From positions 62,001 to 126,000 of the forward strand of contig JAFEBH010000025.1 of the NCBI GenBank assembly GCA_018242765.1: a stretch of DNA of 64,000 nt, given 5' to 3'. The stretch is from Nitrospira sp. GTDB lineage: Bacteria; Nitrospirota; Nitrospiria; Nitrospirales; Nitrospiraceae. This document shows, one piece after another, positions 1-8,179 of this stretch; positions within the stretch are counted from its first letter, which is position 1; every line of letters begins with the position of its first letter. A model generated the notes under the pieces. The model did not search any database and was not told the DNA's origin. It saw nothing but the letters and a program-made list of their open reading frames with translations. Both the position numbers and the translations under genes were made by a program.

Positions 1-176
1 TTCAAACCTTGTCTCACCATGTCGGTCGTGTGACCTCGTCACATCCCGATACTCCTCACGACCGGCATCAGGAATTTGTGCAAAGTTCCATCGTTTCCAA
101 CTTCCGGCGATCACAGGTCCTGCATCCTTGTCGAATATCTCGCCCCCCTGTACCCTTTGCCTGGAATTGTAACCAC

Positions 177-572
177 ATGAAAGAACAAAAACGCATTCCT
201 ACCGATGGTGGACCGATCAAATGGACCAGTCCGTTCGCCACGCTGAAACATGCACAACTGCCGACAGGCTCGTTCAGCCACGCCGCCCATGATCAGACTA
301 CTGCCAAACCCGCCGTGCCAAAGAACAATCGTGGACGTATCGATATCGTTCGGCAGACTGCTCACCGCGGCGGGAAAACCGTCACAGTACTCACAGGGTT
401 CGTCGGGATAGGCCAGGCGGAAAAGGAAGCGCTCGCGAAACAGATGCAGAAACTCTGCGGCGCTGGTGGAACGGTCAAAGACGGACGGATCGAGATTCAA
501 GGAGATCAGCGTGATACAGTCGCCCGCATTCTCGTCGAAGCGGGGTTTTGCCCAGTCTTTGCCGGAGGATAA
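177..572 (+). CDS. SUI1/eIF1-family translation factor (YciH-like)
   Basis: The C-terminal two thirds (about residues 50-131) form a SUI1/eIF1 fold: a basic RGGKTVTVLTGF strand, then a segment running to the KQMQKLCGAGGTVKDGRIEI core typical of bacterial YciH. Members bind the small ribosomal subunit and are thought to affect start-site fidelity; they are not essential in bacteria. I start at the ATG at 177, giving 131 residues, the usual family size. The same frame stays open upstream to position 9, but that part does not look like protein. The N-terminal 50 residues are a low-complexity leader. No clear Shine-Dalgarno is visible. The gene stands alone on this strand. Confidence 0.85.
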   Translation: MKEQKRIPTDGGPIKWTSPFATLKHAQLPTGSFSHAAHDQTTAKPAVPKNNRGRIDIVRQTAHRGGKTVTVLTGFVGIGQAEKEALAKQMQKLCGAGGTVKDGRIEIQGDQRDTVARILVEAGFCPVFAGG

Positions 573-821
573 CGCTCTTGTTTCCAAACAACAATCGTTA
601 CAGAGGGTATGGACCGAATCTTGATTCGTGTGTGGTACAGGAACGATCCTTCCGCCTTATGCTGCGCTATCTCCAAATATGATTAGGAGGATAGCCGAAG
701 GGCCCACCTCTCTTCTTAAATCCATAGACCAGCCAGATTCCACAAAGTAAAATGAACAGTTATCCATTTTCCCACAGAATGTAGAAAGACTACTCCTTGG
801 GGAGACCGGCATGGTGAAAGG

Positions 822-1343
822 ATGACGTTGATGCGGCATTGTATTGTGACAGTGCTATTAGTTCTAGCCTGTTTGTCAGGCATGGCACCCAATTCCGTTG
901 TGGCAGCACAGTCCATTGAGGAAGCGGAATTTGCGTATGAACGTGGCGATTATACTCAAGCCGCCAGAATCTTTAGTCCACTGGCAGAGCAAGGGATAGC
1001 ATCGGCCCAGTTCTATCTGGGTCTGATGTATGAAAAAGGACGAGGTGTCCGACAGGACCATTCCATGGCACTGATATGGTTTCTCAAGGCCGCGGCGAAG
1101 GGCTACGCCGGCCCGCAGAACAATCTGGGTCTCATGTATGAGAGAGGACGAGGCGTCCGGAAAGACGTGGTTCGCGCGCTGATGTGGTATATCATTGCTG
1201 CCGGCATGCTGAGTGGCAATGAGCAGAAGACGGCAATGAGTCGCCGAGACTATCTTACCTCGCAAATGACTTCCGTACAGATCGAGCAAGCTCAGGCGTT
1301 GGCACAACGTTGTCAGCAGACACGGTTCAAAGATTGTGACTGA
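822..1343 (+). CDS. Secreted Sel1-repeat protein
   Basis: A signal peptide (about residues 1-30, hydrophobic core LLVLACLSGMAP, cut near VVAAQS) is followed by a Sel1/TPR-like solenoid. Two adjacent Sel1 repeats are obvious, each with the signature LGLMYEKGRGV or LGLMYERGRGV followed by an A-x-x-W-x-x-x-A-A segment (about residues 65-130). A first, more divergent repeat lies at residues 38-62. Sel1 proteins are usually periplasmic scaffolds for protein contacts; no enzyme activity is expected. An AAAGG just before the ATG supports this start. The specific partner cannot be told from the sequence. Confidence 0.8.
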   Translation: MTLMRHCIVTVLLVLACLSGMAPNSVVAAQSIEEAEFAYERGDYTQAARIFSPLAEQGIASAQFYLGLMYEKGRGVRQDHSMALIWFLKAAAKGYAGPQNNLGLMYERGRGVRKDVVRALMWYIIAAGMLSGNEQKTAMSRRDYLTSQMTSVQIEQAQALAQRCQQTRFKDCD

Positions 1344-1654
1344 GAGTGTCGGTTATGGAAGGCCTAGGACACAGATCTTTAGATAGCACATATCAATCCT
1401 GATCGCAAAGACCAGGCCATGAGCGGGGCATGGCTCAGAAATGAGAAGTCCAGTCTCGCCGCTACTCTGTACCGGGCTCCTATTCTGCAATTAGAGATTT
1501 GGCAAAATGCGACGGGGCTGGTTGGGTTTCGCTCGACCGCTTCTTCGCTCATCTATTCAAGGCAACCTAGGTCTGAAGCTCTTGCGTTCAAGCGGAAGCC
1601 TAGTTATATCATTACAGCACAATCAGTGTTTACCTTGGACGGGAGAAAAAGTCG
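1344..1654. other. Intergenic, nothing recognised
   Basis: Short open frames cross this stretch, but none has a Shine-Dalgarno, a protein-like composition or a recognisable domain. It probably holds the promoter of the creA-like gene that follows. Confidence 0.4.
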
Positions 1655-2122
1655 ATGAAGAGAACCATCGTTGTGGGTATGTTAGTCTATTGTGCCGCGA
1701 TCGTTTCGGTGGGTTCTGCAGAGGAAGTGGGGAGTGTCGATACAAAATTCAAAATGTTGGGGCCTGATCACAAAATCGTCATCGAAGCGTTTGACGATCC
1801 CAAGATTGAAGGGATCACCTGCTATCTGAGCCGATCTAAAAAAGGTGGCCTGAAAGGGATGGTCGGTTTAGCGGAGGAAACCTCCGATGCCGCATTGTCC
1901 TGTCGTCAGGTTGGTCCGATTCATCAGACTGGTGAGTTGAAGGAAGGTGAACGAGTCTTCAGCGAGAGTCGATCCCTCATTTTTAAGAAACTTCAGGTTG
2001 TCCGGTTTTTTGACAAGAAACGTCAGACCTACATTTACCTTGCCTATAGCGATCGCGTGATCGAGGGTTCGCCACAGAATGCCATCTCCACCGTGCCCAT
2101 CCAACCTTGGGCAAATCAATAG
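1655..2122 (+). CDS. creA: CreA family periplasmic protein
   Basis: This is a 155-residue exported protein with a short signal peptide ending near SVGSAEE. The mature part matches CreA throughout: an EAFDDPKIEGITCYLSR block, GGLKGMVGLAEETSDAAL with conserved small residues, an S-C-R-Q-V-G-P motif, then a long strand with Q-T-Y-I-Y-L-A-Y-S-D. Two cysteines (in ITCYLS and LSCRQVG) sit where the family has its conserved pair and could form a disulfide. The function of CreA is unknown despite its place beside creBCD in enterobacteria; no creBCD genes occur here. A GGGAGAAAA sequence lies upstream of the ATG. Confidence 0.88.
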   Translation: MKRTIVVGMLVYCAAIVSVGSAEEVGSVDTKFKMLGPDHKIVIEAFDDPKIEGITCYLSRSKKGGLKGMVGLAEETSDAALSCRQVGPIHQTGELKEGERVFSESRSLIFKKLQVVRFFDKKRQTYIYLAYSDRVIEGSPQNAISTVPIQPWANQ

Positions 2123-2334
2123 AGCCACAGAGCCTTTTGCATTTACCATGAACACCTCCATCACTGAGAGGCCGTATGCCCCACTCGAGTGTCCAAGAAA
2201 GTCGTGAGGTGGAGGAAAGGATGCGTACGCACCTGGTGGTTGCTCTCCGATCGATCTGTGACACAGCACAATGAGAGTGGCCCTGCCCTATCCCACTCAG
2301 CATCCACATCGCACTGGTTTGTTATCATTCACTC

Positions 2335-2949
2335 TTGTGGAACAACGAATTCGCAGCACAGGTGCGTTCTTGCTCGCTTGCCGTTACGCTAGCGCTACAC
2401 GGTTGCACTTCCAAACGTCAGCCCGCCGGCATCCGATTTCCGATCACCCATGGCTTTCATACTCACGTACCCAGCGAGCAGCAGCGCATCATTATTTTGG
2501 GAGATCCTCTCTTGACCAAGGTGACCGAAGAATGGCTTCGCTCGCACCACTACTCACACGTCCTGGTTTCCCCACAGACTGCTCACCATGGATTGGATCG
2601 TGAGACAGTCTTGACCCTCGCAACACAATTGCAGGCGGAATTTGTGCTCCTGCTCGAACGGGAGGAGCTGAAGATTGGAGCGCTGATCGAGTCAGATTGC
2701 GGCGCACGTTTCAATATAAGCGTCACGGTGCGCGGTCTATCGCTGATGAGTCGAGAACCAGTCTTTCGAGGCACGGCTTACTACCCACACTGTGTTGAGC
2801 ACCATCGCGAGACCGTACAGAACCTCACCTGCCAGGCTCTTGCCACTGCCTGGGGATTTCGCCCGTCCGGGCAGCTCGAGATTCCCTCGTCACTGGCATG
2901 TACAACCGGACAAACGTCTCCTTCCACAACTCACCAAACTCAGAACTAA
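2335..2949 (+). CDS. Putative lipoprotein of unknown function
   Basis: The N-terminus carries a lipoprotein signal with lipobox LALHGC (Cys near residue 24), so the mature protein should be lipid-anchored in the envelope. A GTG at 2362 would give a shorter and more typical signal and may be the true start. The mature part resembles small envelope lipoproteins of the LPS/peptidoglycan-assembly type in layout: a predicted IIILGDPLLTKVTEEWL segment, then a nucleotide-free alpha/beta domain with TQLQAEFVLLLEREELKIG. I do not recognise the family. The tail after about residue 185 is Ser/Thr/Gln-rich and probably disordered. Confidence 0.6.
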   Translation: MWNNEFAAQVRSCSLAVTLALHGCTSKRQPAGIRFPITHGFHTHVPSEQQRIIILGDPLLTKVTEEWLRSHHYSHVLVSPQTAHHGLDRETVLTLATQLQAEFVLLLEREELKIGALIESDCGARFNISVTVRGLSLMSREPVFRGTAYYPHCVEHHRETVQNLTCQALATAWGFRPSGQLEIPSSLACTTGQTSPSTTHQTQN

Positions 2950-2970
2950 GGGAGAATATCCCAAGTGCCG

Positions 2971-2995
2971 CCCTCACTATAATCTATAGTGAGGG
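2971..2995 (+). terminator. Hairpin after the lipoprotein gene, possible terminator
   Basis: A perfect 11-base stem (CCCTCACTATA / TATAGTGAGGG) with a 3-base loop lies 21 bases after the lipoprotein stop codon. No T-tract follows, so an intrinsic terminator is not certain; it could instead protect the 3' end of the transcript. Confidence 0.45.
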
Positions 2996-3410
2996 TCTGA
3001 CAGTACAGACTGCATCAATTCCATACCCCGCACACCTGAGTGACGCCTTCTTCTGTCATAACCTGTCCGATGTTCGAGGCGAATCCTTATCGGATTCAAT
3101 CACCCCATACAAAAGCACTAGCATAATTGCATGTAATTCTATTGCTTTCATCAAAGTCCAGCAGGTAAGAGAGACTTCCTATATATAGAGAGGTGCCTGG
3201 TCCATGCTCTCTCCCGCTTGAATGAGAACTTCCTCTATGGATGCGAACGGTATATTGAAAATCATGACTGTCCTGTTGACTCCGAAGTTAATGCCTCCCG
3301 CTCGCTCCAGTACACCGTTCACCATCCATTCTTTGCAAAGACTGGTTCATCCTTATCCACTATCACTTGCTCTGTATCTCGGGCACTTCGTGTAACGAGG
3401 AGGACTCATT
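2996..3410. other. Intergenic, no gene recognised
   Basis: This moderately AT-rich stretch lies between two plus-strand genes. Small open frames are present but lack ribosome-binding sites. The promoter of the secreted-protein gene at 3411 should lie here. Confidence 0.4.
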
Positions 3411-3932
3411 ATGATTGGAAGCCGTAGCCGTCTATTGGCCATCACGACAGGGTTTGTCCTGCTATTGATCGGGTTGGCACAGGCCGAAGATGATCGTGGT
3501 GAGCCCAATGCTTTCCTGAAAGGCACCTTTCGGTTTAGCACGGTGAAGACCTGCACGGATGTTGTCATCGGATCTATAGTGCACTTCCATTTCAATGGAA
3601 CCATCATCTATGACGGGGCTGGTTCCGCGACGCTGAGCCAACAGGGAATGCTTGTCCTGCCCGGTTCAACTCCCCTGTCCTTCGAAGAGCGCGCTGAACT
3701 CACCTATCTTCCGAAGCCGAATGGGGGTTTTATTCAGGAGGGGACATTCGTCGCCGCTGATCACTCGTATACCGTCACCGGTACCAGGATGATAGGACAG
3801 ATCGATGCGCAAGGGTCCGTTGTGATGCTCAGCGGCCCAATACCTTCTGTAAAAGAGACGGTCACCAGCTCTGCAGGCGGTATTTCTCAGTATTACTGTG
3901 GCGCTTTTGGGACAGCCATCCGCATACGCTAA
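3411..3932 (+). CDS. Secreted protein of unknown function
   Basis: A strong AGGAGG lies 8 bases before the ATG. The product (173 residues) has a clean signal peptide, about residues 1-25, ending at GLAQAED. The mature protein is rich in beta strands and Gly/Thr/Ser, with two widely spaced cysteines (CTDVV near residue 45 and the YYCGAF near the end) that may pair. The layout is that of a small periplasmic beta-barrel-like or adhesin-like protein. I do not recognise a named family. It precedes the PilZ gene on the same strand with a 148-base gap. Confidence 0.65.
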   Translation: MIGSRSRLLAITTGFVLLLIGLAQAEDDRGEPNAFLKGTFRFSTVKTCTDVVIGSIVHFHFNGTIIYDGAGSATLSQQGMLVLPGSTPLSFEERAELTYLPKPNGGFIQEGTFVAADHSYTVTGTRMIGQIDAQGSVVMLSGPIPSVKETVTSSAGGISQYYCGAFGTAIRIR

Positions 3933-4080
3933 CATAAGCAGGCGTCATTCTCCCCTAATCCTGAAATCGAGATCACGCCTTGGGCCACCCGGATACCACC
4001 GTCCTCCAGCTTCTACGCGAAGCCCATCCAAGGTGGGATATCAGCCTCACGCGAGTGTCGGGTACAATCGCCTCCATCAC

Positions 4081-4449
4081 ATGGCCAACTTTCCTCATAC
4101 ACGGGCGTATGTACGGTTTCCTTTCCACTCGCCGCTCATCGTAGGGGGGGAATCCTATGTGTGTGAAGGGACACTTCGAAACCTTTCCTTGCAAGGCTGT
4201 TCAATCATATCCGACCGTGAGCTTACACTGGGTAACCTCATACGTGTGAGCTTCTTGTTGCCCGGTCAGACGCGCGCATTGCCGATTGAGGTGAGCCGAG
4301 TCATCTGGACGCAAGGGCTTGAGTGTGGATTGGAGTTTATGGAGCTATCATTGCCTACGCGGTTACGTCTTGGTCGTACCCTACGAGTCGCGTTGATCGA
4401 CTACCTGAATGCTCGGAAACTGCGTGAGTGTGAGCGAACCGCAGTGTAG
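4081..4449 (+). CDS. PilZ domain protein
   Basis: A single PilZ domain fills this 122-residue protein. The two cyclic-di-GMP-binding signatures are intact: RxxxR (RAYVR, residues 8-12) and NxSxxG (NLSLQG, about residues 38-43), followed by the beta-barrel strands of the domain. Stand-alone PilZ proteins are c-di-GMP receptors that act on pili, flagella or polysaccharide secretion. An HD-GYP protein and a chemosensory locus lie at the other end of the window, but distance argues against a common operon. The frame is open further upstream to 3898; I prefer 4081 because the domain begins there, though no good ribosome-binding site is seen. Confidence 0.82.
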   Translation: MANFPHTRAYVRFPFHSPLIVGGESYVCEGTLRNLSLQGCSIISDRELTLGNLIRVSFLLPGQTRALPIEVSRVIWTQGLECGLEFMELSLPTRLRLGRTLRVALIDYLNARKLRECERTAV

Positions 4450-4619
4450 CGATCCCTCCAATGATTCCATCGCTCTAAGATTCCACGCGCGAAGCTATTC
4501 GATCAGCAAGCCGGTCGCTGTCAAGAACTCTTATGAACCAACGGTTCTTTCTGATCCTACAAACAGGTGAAGAGATTGTGTACGGGCTCAGTGGGAAAGA
4601 AAAAGAAAACAGTGAGCCA

Positions 4620-4946
4620 TCATGGCTGCATGTTCTTATAGGCAAGAAAGGCAGAAATGACAATGGTCTTCTCGATTGCAGTCAACTCGGGGATGTGAGA
4701 CGTAATCAGTTGAAACTCCGAGAGGGTCATATGCTGCTGGCGTCGAAGCCACTGCGCCAATGGTTTCCAGAGAGGGTTGAAATTCTGAACCCACCATCCA
4801 GGGACCAAACCCTCAGTTGAGTATTTAGCCGACTCTCGTACGGACTCATCCTGAGGTTTTGTACATGAATGATTCAGTACGTTCTGGTTCTCTTGCACGT
4901 TGGACAGTACCATTGGATTAATCATCTTAAAAAGATCACTTGCCAT
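4620..4946 (-). CDS. Uncertain small protein
   Basis: This is a 108-residue open frame in a low-GC region. The C-terminal half (after LVPGWWVQNFNP, Trp-rich, followed by an amphipathic helix through LSEFQLITSHIP) has protein-like composition. I recognise no family. The start has no convincing ribosome-binding site, and a competing frame runs on the plus strand (4533-4820). It is kept only as a possibility. Confidence 0.3.
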   Translation of the reverse strand: MASDLFKMINPMVLSNVQENQNVLNHSCTKPQDESVRESAKYSTEGLVPGWWVQNFNPLWKPLAQWLRRQQHMTLSEFQLITSHIPELTAIEKTIVISAFLAYKNMQP

Positions 4947-5577
4947 TTCAACGAATCAAATTATCCCCTGATTCCACAAGCAGCTCAATGGACATCCGTC
5001 TACAAATTGATTTTAATATGAAGCAAGTCAAGTGCCAAACTAGCTATAGTTCGTTTTGCTAGTAGTTTTTGAATCACCTGGCTTCGGCAACGATGTTCGA
5101 GTGACTGATTTCACACACAGTGTAGTATTTTGAGACACACACACCAGTCAGGAATATGCTTCCCCGTGTAGGTAAAACGGATCGGGATTGAAAACAAAAT
5201 GAATTGACGCTGTTTTGTTCAAGTTTACGCAAGAGTCGTAGACGTTATGTCCAATCTAGCTCTCAAGACCAATCACGACGAGTGTTCTATCCTGATACAG
5301 CTCGTACATACTCCCTATGCAATATCATCCTTGTAATTTTTTATCATATGAGGATTCCAACACAGTAAATCCAGACATTCCGATTCGGTCATCTACATAT
5401 AGTGTTCCAACACATCGATACGAATGTTTCACCATGAAACACTCATTCGTTTTTCAGTTAGGACGGTCTTCACTTGCGAAACGCTAGAGCAGGCACAGGT
5501 GTGAGAGACGCAGATGAGTCGGAGAAAACACACGAAGGCAACCACCTGGTTTCCGAGAAAACTGTTTGCATCATCTG
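4947..5577. other. AT-rich, gene-poor stretch
   Basis: About 630 bases, clearly more AT-rich than the rest of the window, with no supportable gene. It holds an imperfect hairpin at 5421-5449 (CGAAT-GTTTC / GAAAC-actc-ATTCG) followed by five T residues, which looks like a plus-strand terminator. The base composition suggests acquired or decaying DNA between the PilZ region and the sigma-54 activator. Confidence 0.4.
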
Positions 5578-6650
5578 CTAGGGGATTTGAGCTGCCGGTT
5601 CAAGTGAGGTTTCGATTGAGGGCTCTTTCGCCATCATAGGACTCGTCTTACTAGGACTTGCAGCACCATTCGACTTGCGTGTTATTTTTGGAATCGCCAT
5701 AGGTTGTGTAAGCGAAAGAGTGAATTTTTCGAGTTCATACTGTTTCAGTTTGCGATAAAGAGTTGAGCGGCTCACCTTGAGATCCCGAGCGACCCGACTC
5801 ATGTTTCCACGATGAAACGTGAGTGCCTTCACGAGTAATTCGGTTTCAATTCGCTGATGGGCCGCTCGTAGGGAATCCAATGAATCCGTGGCATGAATGT
5901 CTTCACTAGCCAGGTCAAGATCCTGGCGTGTGATCTCCTCCCCTTCACTCATCACGACAGCCCGTCGAACCCGATTACTTAATTCCCGTACATTCCCTGG
6001 CCACGAATGGGTATGCAGTGCGTCGATGGCCTGAATCGAAAATCCACGGATGGTCTTGTGCGTCATCGCAAGTGCTTGCTGAAGAAACACCATCGCCATC
6101 AGCAAGGCATCTTCCCCTCGATCGCGAAGTGGAGGAAGATGGATATGCAAGACCCCCAGTCGATAATAGAGGTCCTCCCTAAATCGATTCTGGTCGATGG
6201 CTGCTTTCAGCTCAACATTGGTCGCGGCAATGACTCGCGTATCGACATGAAGGGTCTCCTGTCCTCCTACGCGTTCAAAGGTACCCTCCTGGAGAAACCT
6301 CAGCAGTTTAACCTGCAAGGAAGGAAGCAGATCACCGACTTCATCAAGAAACAAAGTCCCGCCGGCTGCAGCTTCGAGTTTGCCTTTTTTTGCTGTACCG
6401 CTCCAGTAAAAGCGCCTCGTTCATGGCCAAAGAGCTCTGACTCAAGCAAGGTTTCCGGAATGGCGGCACAATTGATTGGTACAAAGGGTCCTTGTTTTCG
6501 AACACTCCGCGCGTGGATAGCCTGTGCGGTCAGTTCCTTGCCCGTGCCGGTTTCACCAGTAAGCAGTACCGGCATCTCTGTCGCTGCCACTTTGGAAATC
6601 TTCTCAAACACCCCACAAATGGCGGGGCTCGCTCCAACCATGTCATCCAC
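5578..6650 (-). pseudogene. Sigma-54-dependent activator, split by a one-base shift
   Basis: Two overlapping frames together encode one bacterial enhancer-binding protein of about 357 residues. The first (GTG at 6650, AGAGGAG upstream) holds Walker A GETGTGKE and the GAFTGA sigma-54 contact loop, then stops at residue 116. The second frame resumes with GGTLFLDEVGDLLPSLQ (Walker B), the sensor and arginine-finger region (FREDLYYRL, PGNVREL) and a C-terminal Fis-type helix-turn-helix (NMSRVARDLKVSRSTLYRKL). There is no receiver or other sensory domain, so the layout is PspF-like. The frames join exactly at an A_AAA_AAG heptamer (6390-6384). This could be programmed -1 frameshifting, a real inactivating deletion or an assembly error in an A7 run. 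Confidence 0.8.
6384..6390 (-). promoter_or_regulatory. Candidate -1 ribosomal frameshift site A_AAA_AAG
   Basis: In the upstream frame the codons read CAG CAA AAA AAG, so the heptamer is in the phase used by dnaX. A -1 slip here continues as AAA AAA GGC AAA CTC, exactly restoring the conserved QQKKGKLEAA segment between GAFTGA and Walker B. A GGAG lies 10 bases upstream, as in dnaX, but it also encodes part of GAFTGA, so its presence may be chance. Confidence 0.5.
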
Positions 6651-7349
6651 GACTTACTCCTCTCTTCCAGACTGCTCTGGGATAGTATTGGACACGTGGG
6701 ACCTGTGACTCGTGCTCCGTTGTGCCGTTCCTTTCGCACTAGATTCGTCCAACTCTGCGGTGTACACGGTCGAAGGATCCTGATAGGGCAACTCCGCGAT
6801 GATCATTTGGGCCTAAAGGCCTTACTCATGACAAGAACATTCGTTCATCAATCACCTATTCAATGCGGGATATATCAGCATGTCTATTTAGTGCACATAC
6901 GACATTCGGTTCTCTCTTATAGCACAACTACGCATAGCGGCTCTAGTCACGAAATGCAGATCGTGTACACACTTTCCAGTGGAGGTGATGCCCATCCTTC
7001 GATGATCAGTATTTCTTCCACCACGAACCATCTGAGTATCGATCAAGCATCAGAAGTGAAGAGTAGGATCAATAGGATCCAGGCTCCGCCGAAACGTATG
7101 CCCTATCCAGTTGCACCATCCGCTGCTTGGAAACTGTTCGAGGTGCCATTGTGCATCGCGCCGCCTTCCTCCGGATTCCATGGGAATGACGGCCAAGGGT
7201 TATGCCATGGCTCCCACAACCGGCAGAACGCTCACACGATCAACTATGATACTCTCACAGATTCTCGACCGTGAATGTCGAACCCCTCTCGCTCCTGCGA
7301 TCGGTCGAGTTCGTTCCCGTACTGCTCAAATGGTGATCTGGAGGATCAG
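6651..7349. other. Divergent intergenic region, no gene recognised
   Basis: About 700 bases lie between the divergently read sigma-54 activator and terC. Long open frames cross it on the plus strand, but they are continuous with antisense frames of the activator and have no domain or ribosome-binding site. It should contain both promoters; I could not identify a convincing sigma-54 or sigma-70 element by eye. Confidence 0.4.
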
Positions 7350-8123
7350 ATGTTCGATTGGATGGCTCACTCAGAGATGTGGATTGCTCTTGGAACGTTG
7401 ACCGCCCTTGAAATTGTCCTTGGCGTGGACAACATTATCTTTATCTCCGTTCTGGTGAGTCGGTTGCAGCAACACCAGCGAAACGTAGCCCGCCGCCTTG
7501 GATTAGGCCTTGCGATGATCGCCCGCTTGGGATTGCTCTTCTCTATTTCCCTCGTCATGGAGCTCACGACTCCGCTCTTTACCCTGCTGAAACAGGCCAT
7601 CTCAGGACGGGATCTGATTCTGATCATCGGCGGACTGTTTCTCCTTGCCAAGGCCACCCACGAGATACACGAAAGCCTGGAGGGCGCTGATGATCACGCC
7701 ACCTCTTCGATCCCAACCAGTTTTGGGATGATGTTATTTCAGATCATGGTACTGGACCTCGTCTTTTCCTTGGATTCGGTCATCACCGCCGTCGGTCTGG
7801 TGGAGGAAGTATCCGTCATGGCAGCTGCCATTATCATCGCTGTGCTCGTCATGATGTTCGCCGCCCGGGCCATCGGCGATTTTGTCGACACACATCCAAC
7901 GATCAAAATTCTGGCCCTGTCGTTCCTGATTCTCGTCGGAGTCACGTTGATGGTCGAAGGATTTGATGTGCATGTCCCGAAAGGCTATATTTACTTTGCG
8001 ATGGCGTTTTCGGTCGCCGTGGAGATGATTAATCTGCGAATCCGTATGCGCACGAGTCCTCCTGTGAAGTTGCACAGCCGATACACTAACGGTAAGCCAG
8101 AATCCTCGATCCAAGACCACTGA
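7350..8123 (+). CDS. TerC family integral membrane protein
   Basis: The 257-residue product has seven or so hydrophobic helices and the two acidic membrane motifs of TerC: LGVDNIIFISVL near residue 25 and LDLVFSLDSVITAVG near residue 135. TerC proteins are linked to metal homeostasis (Mn or Ca efflux, cofactor loading of exported enzymes) and to tellurite resistance; no ter operon is present, so a metal-handling role is likelier. The frame is open upstream to 7275, but the ATG at 7350 has a GGAGG 7 bases before it and begins where the family does. The gene is convergent with the MFS gene, 56 bases away. Confidence 0.88.
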   Translation: MFDWMAHSEMWIALGTLTALEIVLGVDNIIFISVLVSRLQQHQRNVARRLGLGLAMIARLGLLFSISLVMELTTPLFTLLKQAISGRDLILIIGGLFLLAKATHEIHESLEGADDHATSSIPTSFGMMLFQIMVLDLVFSLDSVITAVGLVEEVSVMAAAIIIAVLVMMFAARAIGDFVDTHPTIKILALSFLILVGVTLMVEGFDVHVPKGYIYFAMAFSVAVEMINLRIRMRTSPPVKLHSRYTNGKPESSIQDH

Positions 8124-8179
8124 CACCGATCTCATGGAGACCACCATCCGCCCTTACTGATACGACAAGTTGCCAACAG

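Noticed and set aside
9..176. Upstream extension of the SUI1/YciH frame
   Set aside because: Open but not protein-like; the family begins at about residue 1 from the ATG at 177.
111..587. 158-codon minus-strand frame opposite the SUI1 gene
   Set aside because: Antisense shadow of a recognisable domain; no ribosome-binding site.
4533..4820. 95-codon plus-strand frame
   Set aside because: No family, no ribosome-binding site, competes with the minus-strand frame at 4620-4946; neither is convincing.
6492..7274. 260-codon plus-strand frame upstream of terC
   Set aside because: First part is antisense to the sigma-54 activator, the rest has no domain and no start signal.
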